NCBI GenBank assembly: GCA_009667805.1
Contig: CM019066.1
Coordinates: 333,008,077 to 333,072,076, forward strand
Source of the DNA: Leptobrachium leishanense
Taxonomy: Eukaryota; Chordata; Amphibia; Anura; Megophryidae
Direction: 5' to 3'
Length of the DNA: 64,000 nucleotides
The position numbers and the translations under genes were made by a program. The number at the start of each line of letters is the position of its first letter. The first letter of the stretch is position 1. The notes below the pieces were generated by a model. The model did not search any database, was not told the DNA's origin, and saw only the letters and a list, made by a program, of their open reading frames with translations. Below are positions 55,718 to 64,000 of this stretch, piece by piece.

Positions 55718-57693
55718 TAGGGATGAGGTGTTCGGTTCGATCAATTCGGAGTTCGACTCGAACATTGGCAGTTCGCAAGTTCGCGAACTTCGAACTTTTT
55801 GGCGTGTTCGGTTCGAGTTCGATTTTTTTTTTTAAAAGAAAAGGTATAAAAAATGCTTAAAAAAAATACTAAAAAATCTAGAAATAAAGAGACTCTTTAC
55901 TGCAGAATATTATAAGCAACGGTTTATTAGATATTGAATTGAAAAACTACTCAGGGCAAGAAGGCACACATGTGGGCGATGATTAGCAATGGACGGACTG
56001 TGTACGTCATCAAGAAGCGGTATGTATAATAGCATAAACATGTTACATACACATAACACACATTGCATACATCTACCAACATATGTCAACACATGCTGCA
56101 GCGTAATGTATTATCTGTTTGTCAGACAAATGTGATTGTCATAAAATTATTCTGGCTGTATTTAAAATATTTGCACACGTGTACATTTTTCTGAAACTTT
56201 CACACCTCAAAATTACATGTGCTTAGAGTGCATGAGGCTTGCATAGGATTTTTTGCGCCGCCTGTGTGTTTCATCTTTAAAATGCTGCAATGGGTGATGT
56301 GGATTTTCTAGCTTACAAGGAAAGCATGCTTTACAGTCTGCCTAATGTCTAGGTGCAAAGATTCTCACCTCTAAATGACATGTGCTCGCAGCAGGGCTCT
56401 AGTCTCAAACTCTGGTGCCCCTGATATTTTTCGAACTACTGATTCCCTCGCCATGTATTGCATTGAAATCATCCTGGGACTTGTAGTCCAAATCATGTTA
56501 GGGGGCCGTGAGTTTGAGACCCCTGGCATACTGTGCATGAGGCTTGCATAGGATTTTTTGCGCCGCCTGTGTGTTTCATCTTTAAAATGCTGCAATGGGT
56601 GATGTGGATTTTCTAGCTTACAAGGAAACTATGCTTTACAGTCTGCCTAATGTCTAGGTGCAAAGATTCTCACCTCTAAATGACATGTGCTTACAGCAGG
56701 GCTCTCAAACGGCGCAAACAACAGGTGTTAGTGTTTGGAAATAACATGTGCTTCTAATTAGTCTGGTCTCATGAATTTGATACATTGCCTGCATACTGAG
56801 TGTGGCTCCTGCACATGTATGAACACTGTGCTTCTGAATTCTAAGAAGTTTTCATTTCTACTACATGTTCCGCTGATATGCTGTTTAACCCCTTAAGGAC
56901 CAGGGCTCTGTAAAGCCAATCATTAATGATGTAGATGTTACGTCTATTGTCATCAAGGGCTTAATAAAATCTTTATCACACTCCTTAGATTTAAACGTAA
57001 TATTCCAGTATTTGTATGTCATGTACCTCTCCCGAAGGGCCTATGTGAGCATACAATTATTATTGTGTTAGATCTATAGTTTTGGTGCAACCGTGGTGGA
57101 AGGGCTTGCTGCTTCTGCATTAGTAACACAACACAACGTGAAAATGTCTATCATAAAGCGTACAAGCTGAGTCCCTAGAGTCTCTGACTATCCATTGTCA
57201 TATATACCTTGCTTTATACATATAATACATTTCCTCATCTAACAGGATAGTAGCCAGTCCCTGTGCATTTTAACTCCTTAAGGGTGGCTAGGTGTCGTGT
57301 GTGGGTCTCTGATGGCGATATTTCTATACATCCTACAAATCCGCCACTTCACGGGCAGGTTATGGGGACCTCCTAGGCACGATATTTGAAGGAATTTTTC
57401 ATTTTTATTTTTAACCCTTATTTTATGGAAAACTCACTGTTCCTTTAAAAACGTCTTTTTTTTAAAACTTTTTGTCCTTGTTTCCTGTCCCCCAGGGCAC
57501 TACCCGGACCCCCATACACCTTTTATGGCAAATATCTTGCATATATGCCCTCTTGTACGGCACTCTAAAAATCGAACTTTTGAGTCCCATTGACTTGCAT
57601 TGAGTTCGGTTCGTGTTCGCATTCGAACTCGAACTTTTGAAATTGTTCGAGTTCGAATGCGAACCGAACACGGGGGTGTTCGGCTCATCCCTA
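55718..57693. mobile_element. hAT element (TAGGGATGAGC family), copy 3
   Basis: Ends TAGGGATGAGGTGTTCGG and GTTCGGCTCATCCCTA. Flanks tctacgac (55710-55717) and tccacgac (57694-57701) differ at one base. It contains a direct duplication of about 150 bases (56230-56390 and 56535-56690, with TTTTTTGCGCCGCCTG) and, at 57315-57600, the same block as the copy at 9847. Confidence 0.85.
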
Positions 57694-57877
57694 TCCACGA
57701 CAGGGCAATGAGCCAGATCACGCCCTTCACTTTTAAAGCTGGCGGCTACACGTCATCATGCCGCACCCCACGGTGCCGGAGTCCCCCATAAGCCCCAGAT
57801 ATGCCTACCACCTGGTCCTGGGACCCCCCCAGGAGCCCCAGATGTGACATCAGGGCTCTGACAAAGATACACAACAA

Positions 57878-58072
57878 AACAGCATAAATAAACTCCAAAA
57901 ACCCACTTATTAAATCAAAAAGTAGATTTATTCCAACACCAACAGGGACGACGTTTCGACCAGAACTGGTCTTTGTTAAGTCAGTTCTGGTCAAAACGTC
58001 ATCCCTGTTGGTGTTGGAATAAATCCACCTTTTGATTTAATACGTGGGTTTTTGGAGTTTATTTATGCTGTT
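57878..58072. repeat. Inverted dimer with hammerhead-like centre
   Basis: Arms 57878-57960 and about 57990-58072 are near-perfect inverted copies with GCATAAATAAACTCC and its inverse. Toward the centre each arm has a GACGTTTCGACC-type block. Read outward from the centre, each strand gives a stem GACC...GGTC, then GAAACGTC or AAAACGTC, and then AATAAA (minus 57932-57927; plus 58018-58023). Confidence 0.7.
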
Positions 58073-58276
58073 CTTAAGTTGGAGTCGCGGAGCAAGGATT
58101 TCCATCCTCTTGCCCACTGTTGTGAGTAGTGCCTGGGTTCAATCGTCTGTAAAGATACACAACAGACAGAAACACAGACATTAACAGACCCAAAGACACT
58201 GACAAAGATACACAGACAATGACAAAGAGGCAAAGGTTAGAATAAACCACCAGCAGAGCAATGAATACGACGTACC

Positions 58277-58310
58277 CGACGTTTCAGCGATATGACGCCT
58301 TAATCATGGG
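58277..58310 (-). other. Hammerhead-like motif
   Basis: The minus strand reads ATGATTAAGGCG, a loop, CGCTGAAACGTCGG. The parts match TGATNA, a short GCG/CGC stem and GAAAC. No AATAAA follows. Confidence 0.3.
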
Positions 58311-58837
58311 TTCCAATTATCCAAACATAATACCAAACATGACCATGTTTGGTGTAAACAAATAATAAAAATTTTTTTTTTTAAAGTGGATCATTTTAAA
58401 AAGGTTTTTTTCTGGGTCGTATAATAAAACAGCACTTCAAATCGTCTTTAAACATGATGAGCACAAAACGGTCAAAATGAGCTCAGCAAACAGAGGTGAA
58501 ATGGCTCAGCAGTGAAGGGGTTAAAAAGCAAAAACATGTATTTCTAATCTCAGGACAAAATTTAGAAACTATTTAGAGGGATCTTTTTTGGCGGTTGTAT
58601 ATTTTGGGGTTCAAAGTTTGAAAAAAAAAATTCCCAATTTTTTGTCCTAAAAGATTCGTATTTTTTTTCTATATTAAATTATACAATGTAATGGGAAAAA
58701 AAATGGTATCTTTTAGAAAGTCCATTTAATGGCGTGAAAATCTGTATATAATATGTATCTCAGGCTTTATCCAATAAATATGTCCCATTGGATTTTAATA
58801 GTGTGCGTGGCCTATTCTGTTTTTACTGAAATGGTCA
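58311..58837. other. Unclassified AT-rich sequence
   Basis: Contains AAACATGATGAGCACAAAAC and GCAGTGAAGGGGTTAA near 58452-58523, also seen in part at 40682-40740 and 42808-42860. This may be the end of a TTAA-type element. No gene. Confidence 0.35.
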
Positions 58838-59510
58838 TTGACACACACACACACAAATAAAGCTTCTGACACTCAACGACACCAGCACGCACACAGTCAT
58901 TGACACACACACACAAATACAGCTTCTGACACTCAACGACACCAGCACGCACACAGTCATTGACACACACACACAAATACAGCTTCTGACACTCAACGAC
59001 ACCAGCACGCACACAGTCATTGACACACACACACACAAATACAGCTTCTGACACTCAACGACACCAGCACGCACACAGTCATTGACACACACACACAAAT
59101 ACAGCTTCTGACACTCAACGACACCAGCACGCACACAGTCATTGACACACACACAAATAAAGCTTCTGACACTCAACGACACCAGCACGCACACAGTCAT
59201 TGACACACACACACAAATACAGCTTCTGACACTCAACGACACCAGCACGCACACAGTCATTGACACACACACACAAATACAGCTTCTGACACTCAACGAC
59301 ACCAGCACGCACACAGTCATTGACACACACACACAAATACAGCTTCTGACACTCAACGACACCAGCACGCACACAGTCATTGACACACACACACAAATAC
59401 AGCTTCTGACACTCAACGACACCAGCACGCACACAGTCATTGACACACACACACAAATACAGCTTCTGACACTCAACGACACCAGCACGCACACAGTCAT
59501 TGACACACAA
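58838..59510 (+). repeat. 60-bp minisatellite, 11 units
   Basis: AGCTTCTGACACTCAACGAC recurs at 58861, 58921, 58981, about 59043, 59103, 59161, 59221, 59281, 59341, 59401 and 59461. Units differ almost only in the number of CA repeats before AAATACAG. Long frames run through it on both strands because 60 is divisible by three. Confidence 0.95.
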
Positions 59511-59915
59511 ACACAGACATTGCCACTGACACAAACGCAAAAAAATTGACACACACATGAAGACACTGACACTCACATGCTGAAGCGCACAGACACCGAA
59601 ACTCTCACAAAGACACAGACTTGAAAAAGGTGGTGCTGTTGACCGAAAATGTCACACTACAGTTTCTGATTAAATGAAACTATGTTACATTCAGTGTGCT
59701 TGGTCCCCATTTCTATTTTATGCCATTACAGACACTCCCCTTTCCCCCACAGGCACCTAGGCCTCTCTTTACAGCTTCGCACTCCAGGCAGATGTTGAAA
59801 TGTTTTCAGTATGCAAAGTGAAGGTTCACTGGGCCTCAAGCCTAGCACGTGTGGCAGCATGGAGTTGCATGGGGCGGGGCAGGCGAGTTCCTGCATGCTA
59901 TTGCACACTGACTAA
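59511..59915. other. Degenerate repeat edge and unclassified sequence
   Basis: 59511-59625 continues with irregular CACTGACAC words. A hammerhead-like motif with ATTAAA follows at 59619-59674. The rest shows no feature. Confidence 0.45.
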
Positions 59916-60212
59916 GGCCGGGGGCACACTAGACGTTTTCTTTAACGCACTAATGCGCGTTATAAAAAAACAGCATCGCACTCGACGCTCGTCCACCCCC
60001 CTTGCGTGATCTTCCATAGGAGGATAGCGGAGCCCCGTCGACGCGAATCCTAGCGCATCGACAGTGATGATGCGTTTGGATTCGCGTCGACAGGGCTCCG
60101 CTATCCTCCTATGGAAGATCACGCAAGGGGGGTGGACGAGCGTCGAGTGCGATGCTGTTTTTTTTTAACGCGCGTTAGTGCGTTAAAGAAAACGTCTAGT
60201 GTGCCCCCGGCC
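59916..60212. mobile_element. Near-perfect foldback MITE (PIF/Harbinger-like)
   Basis: Ends GGCCGGGGGCACACTAGACG and its inverse, with TAA on both sides (59913-59915 and 60213-60215). The whole 297-bp unit is a palindrome around a short loop near 60063, with arms of about 140 bases. Noncoding. A broken relative starts at 5862. Confidence 0.9.
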
Positions 60213-60515
60213 TAATGTAGGTAGGAGTTTCTGACTGAATGAACTTTCACCACCCATACCATTCATTCTTGTCAAAGCGTTTGTCTGATTGACTGCATGT
60301 ATGAAAGTTGTACCAAATCGAGTTCTTATAGGGCTTCCATCAGCTGCTTCCATCAGCCAGACACTATTTGCTGGAAATCGGGAGAGGAAACTTTAATTAT
60401 ACAACTCTAAGCAAAATAAATTTAGGATGGGGAGTCACTAGGGGGAAATATCCAAACGTTTACGCTCCTGGCCTCACCCACCACTTCCTAATTTTTTCAT
60501 AACCTCTTTCCCTTA

Positions 60516-60754
60516 GGCTACAGTCACACGAGCGCACAGAGTGCGTCCGTGTGATCGCTTTTCCCTGTGTCCGTCGTAGCTTTGTGACTGCTCGATAGGG
60601 AGGGGCACAAGGTGTAGCGTGCGCAATAGTTGCTACCAAAGAATGTGCTTTCAGCCTCCCTGTCAAAAAGCTACGACGGACTTAGGACGGGGCTTCAAAT
60701 CGCGATCTTCCAAAGGATCCATCCACTCTCAAGAATGCTCCTGTGACCACAGCC
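60516..60754. mobile_element. PIF/Harbinger-like MITE, copy 6 (short)
   Basis: Ends GGCTACAGTCACACGAGCG and CTGTGACCACAGCC. Flanks TTA (60513-60515) and TTT (60755-60757) differ at one base. It is a shortened or related subfamily of the GGCTAGGGTCAGAC group. Confidence 0.55.
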
Positions 60755-60857
60755 TTTGATGTTCTGATTGAATTCCTTTGCAAACTTTGCAGTTGGACCT
60801 TCCCTATGCAATAACAATTCTAGCAATCGTATATGACAGTTAAATTCTAGATTCTTA

Positions 60858-61724
60858 CAGGGTTATTCAAAGAGATTTGAAAAGTCACCGCACATTCGGT
60901 GACTTTTCGTTCTCTTCAATTCGGTTCCTTTTGCCGATCCCATTTCGGCGACCCTGCGGTGTATTCAGCAAACACCACAGGGTCCCCGAATTGCAGGGAA
61001 AAGCTGCCGCAAACCCGACGAAAACTAACCGCAAAACCCAGCGAATGCACGCCGAAAACCCACAAAAACATCTGGATTAACCTGTCGAAGACGCCGGAAA
61101 AACCCGAGCAGGAGCCGATCACACGCAGCGAAGCCGCCGGAAAAAGCCGAGAAAAAGCCGACACCGCAGAAGAGGCAGTGAATAAATTAGAAAAACAGTT
61201 TGCATGAATGATTGAAAAGTGAAACGCTGTTTGCAAAGAAACTACTGAGCGAAAATGTCTGAAATTTACATATGAGGTCCAGGGAATGATAATAAAGAGG
61301 GCTGTTACAGAAAAAATAAGTAAAGTTATAAAAAAAAAAAAATCGGACTTTTTTGAAAAAAAAAATCCAGAAAAATGCTTAAAATATCCTAAAAAATCTA
61401 TAAATAAAGAGACTCTTTACTGCAGAATTTTATAATGAACGGTTTATTAGATATTGAATTAAAATCTGAATATTTTTAACATTGAAGCCTATGGGATTCT
61501 CCTGAATAAACTTGCCGAATTAAACCACCGAATGGCAGGGCATTTTGGGAACCTTTCACTGCTGGTTTGTGTTCTCTGAATAGCCAAAGCATTGCTTTTT
61601 CATGGGGTTTTCACTGCCCTCGAACAGACACCGTATGTTCAGGCAATTCGCCAGGATTTGGTTTATTGCTCATCAGCGTTCGGTTACCTTTCTCAAGCAA
61701 TTCGGATCTCTTTGAATTACCCTG
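60858..61724. mobile_element. CAGGGTTATTC-family element, full length
   Basis: Ends CAGGGTTATTCAAAGAG and CTCTTTGAATTACCCTG. Strongly similar to 28682-29595 over its length, including the same T in the right end and similar flanks (TTA left, ATAGTG right). No transposase frame. Confidence 0.8.
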
Positions 61725-62631
61725 ATAGTGTCAATATTGCAAATAAAAGAAGAATGATGGATTCCGTTATCCGCATGAAATCCATGTAACAAACACATTA
61801 CAGCAGAACGAAGCAGACCTGTTTCCCACAGCTAAGATGTCAAATTGGCTGATGCGAAACACTTTTAAAGGTCAATGACAAGTTTCAGCTAAACATTTTC
61901 ATGTATTATACAAAGTGCATGCATTTTGCATTTCAGATACAATACTAAACTGTTTTATTGTGCGTCTGCATTTGCAATTTCATCAGGAAGTAAAAGTCTC
62001 CGCATGCCCTGTGGCACTGATTTGAAAAATTGCTCAAACTTAGGATAAAGGCAGTGTTCAGAATTAAATCAGCTTCATTTGTTTCATCCTCATAACCGGT
62101 GGCTAATTTTCATTCCGAAAGCAAGTATCCACTATAATAACTTGCTTCTCTCTTGCTTCCAGCTTTCTGGGTTTGCTCACGAAAGATCCTTTAATATTGG
62201 TCTTGAAGTACTGCTAATGAAAGAACACGGCCAGCTCTTACCAAACTCACATTTCCAACATCTACACCAAAATAATAAAAAAAAACATGTTTTTATCTCT
62301 GTTCTTTAGACTTAAATTTTGCGATGTAGTCTTTTAAACATTGTCTGTATATTATGAGACGTTTAACATCTAAAAAGTATTTAAAGTCCCAAATAGGGTT
62401 AACTCCCCAAGTAGATCGTAAAAATCCCCAAAAAAACATGATTTAAATATTGTTATCAGTTAAGAAAGAGCATTATTTAAATACAATATATGCCGTTTAA
62501 ATCTTTGTACATTGTGTTATGTATGAGATAAAGAGGGTAACAAAACTATTAAATTAAATCTGAAACGGTATAACTGCAAACATCATGAAAAATCCAATAA
62601 AACATCAGGGCTGGATTTATTTCTCAGAAGC
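61725..62631. other. Unclassified sequence
   Basis: AT-rich with no recognised family. The frame 62079-62309 shows no domain. Confidence 0.4.
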
Positions 62632-62639
62632 CTGTAGAC

Positions 62640-62821
62640 CAGTGTTTCCCAAACCTGTCCTCCGGACCCTCCACCTCGCCAGGTTTTCCAGATATCTTAA
62701 GCACAGCACAGGTGATATGATTTGCTGCTCAGTGATTGCAGGATTCAGTCTGCATTTCCTCAAGGTGATCTGCAAAATCTGGCCTGGTTGAGGGTCCCGA
62801 GGACAGGTTTGGGGAACACTG
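62640..62821. mobile_element. hAT MITE (CAGTGTTTCC family), copy 6
   Basis: Starts CAGTGTTTCCCAAACCTG and ends GGGGAACACTG, with exact duplication ctgtagac (62632-62639 and 62822-62829). Confidence 0.9.
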
Positions 62822-63109
62822 CTGTAGACACAGAAATAAGGAGCAACAACCCCCCCCCCTGATAAAAAGGTTTAAAAACTGGGCAGATACTTTTTAATTT
62901 TTTTGTTTTGGATGCAGGCAAAATATATTACACGGTTTTAAAAATATCTATATATATATTTTACTTTTTTCTTTTTGTATTTTTTTAAAATATTTTTAGT
63001 TTTACAGAACCACAGGAGGGCACTTTGCTCTGTAAAGCTAAATAGAAATTGTTTAAAAAAAATAAAAATTGGCTATGAATTACAATTTTTTTAAAATGTT
63101 AAAAACTAG

Positions 63110-63740
63110 TTAAGTTAGCGATTCGGATCTTACGCTTTTCAGCGCGAGTTTACTGTACTTTGTGCTCCCTATGCTTAACATGCAAAGTGTTAATTACCGT
63201 TAGGATTACAAAAGTCCTAACGGTAATTACCGTCCCGCTGCGGTTAACTGAAACGTTAACCACAGCTAGGACCTGGTGCTAAAAGATTCCGCTTCTGCGG
63301 AATCAGTCAGCACCAGCTGAATCCCCCCCCCAAAAAAAGTCACATACTCACCTCTCATTCTGCGGCGAGAACGGCGGCTCCATCCACTTCTTCTTGCTGC
63401 CGGGAGCAGTGAGAGACTGGGGAAAAATTCCCCCAGTCTCTCTCTGCGAATTACTACGCGAACCCGCCGGATGTCACAAGGCGAGATCCTGCAGGTCATG
63501 TGACTGGCAGCGGAAGCCTCAATGGAGTCCTATGGACTCCATGGAGGAGATGCTCAGGGCGGTGCTTAGCGCTGCCGCGAGCATTCTGAGGCTTAGCGCC
63601 GCGTTACGGTGCAGGCTGCTGGTTTGGCACCTGCACCGTAATATCATGCTAAAACGGGGACTCTAAGGAGAAACCTGCAGGCGCTGGTTTTTCTCCTTAG
63701 CGTCCCCGTTTTAGAGTGAAGATTGTAATATGGCCCTGTA
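63110..63740. mobile_element. Foldback-like repeat related to 19330-19870
   Basis: Has hairpins at 63190-63230 (TAATTACCGTTAGGA and its inverse), at 63284-63304 (GATTCCGC/GCGGAATC) and at 63655-63713 (AAACGGGGACTCTAAGGAGA and its inverse). It also has CATACTCACCT and TGGAGTCCTATGGACTCCA in the same order as the other copy. No terminal duplication found. Confidence 0.4.
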
Positions 63741-64000
63741 TTTTTTATTAGGTGCTCACATACTCTGGTAGCAACGTTTCAGCCAGACGGCAATTTCTCA
63801 AGCTGGCATTTGCTGCAAAATTCCTCCTTCCCAGAGAAACTCAGAAGAATAACAATCTGCCTTCTAACATAACTACTCCTGGGTGACCGTTTCTTCTGGT
63901 GCCATGGCCATAATCAAGATAACGGTTAGGAGTGATTACTTGTAATTAATGTAGCTTATACTGCTAAGGGTTCCAGTTAATTAAAGAAACTTGTGTAATT
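63741..64000. other. Hammerhead-like motif and unclassified sequence
   Basis: On the minus strand 63806-63771 reads CTTGAGAAATTGCC, a loop, GGCTGAAACGTTGC, followed by AATAAA (63749-63744). The remainder to 64000 looks single-copy with TAATTAA words. Confidence 0.35.

Noticed and set aside
58838..59510. CRISPR-like regular array
   Set aside because: The units are contiguous with no unique spacers, in eukaryotic DNA. It is a minisatellite.
58835..59572. 245-codon minus-strand frame with repeated SMTVCVLVSLSVRSCIC-like units
   Set aside because: It is the translation of the 60-bp minisatellite. The opposite strand is open too, and no start context or unique sequence supports a gene.

Overview
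The window is vertebrate nuclear DNA, most likely from a frog or other amphibian. It is AT-rich and shows no operons, no ribosome binding sites and no intact host protein-coding gene on either strand. It is densely packed with DNA-transposon remnants: hAT, Tc1/mariner, PIF/Harbinger-like and TTAA-targeting types. It also holds LINE 3' ends, a tRNA-derived SINE with a V-SINE-like core, and several minisatellites. The organism call rests on this repeat mix, not on any host gene. All transposase reading frames that can be recognised are broken. Most long open frames are artefacts of tandem repeats or of low-complexity DNA.

Layout. 1-8100: LINE tail, TTAA-type terminus, two PIF-like MITEs (2004-2435, 2896-3319), two hAT MITEs (3661-3854, 7789-7970) and a long CAGGGTTATTC element (6364-7246). 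8107-14758: nested hAT and LINE insertions, most with readable target duplications. 14759-20000: mainly single-copy-looking DNA. 19996-24673: cluster of CAGGGTTATTC elements with a hAT dimer and a TTAA foldback element nested together (21499-22178). 24736-37145: two interrupted copies and one fragment of one Tc1 family, more hAT and PIF-like elements, and two SINEs. 37146-45821: a 55-bp minisatellite, a hAT element inserted in a CAGGGTTATTC element (41418-43935) and a PIF-like MITE. 45822-46464: an internally deleted mariner-like element. 46465-52337: mostly unclassified DNA, including a candidate conserved noncoding block near 47900-48240. 52338-64000: Helitron-like 5' end, a nearly full-length Tc1 element (53454-55471), a hAT element, a 60-bp minisatellite and several foldback elements.

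The least-explained pattern is a small module found at six places. It has a short GC-rich stem followed by GAAA (or AAAA) and a CGTC-like sequence. At five of the six an AATAAA, ATTAAA or similar signal follows within roughly 15-45 bases. Upstream of the stem, several copies keep something like CTGANGA. This resembles the core of a type I hammerhead ribozyme attached to a retroelement 3' region. At 28035-28289 and 57878-58072 the module forms an inverted dimer. This interpretation is inference and needs covariance-model and cleavage tests.

Many boundaries come from terminal inverted repeats and target-site duplications read by eye. Family names finer than superfamily are not given, because no database search was possible.
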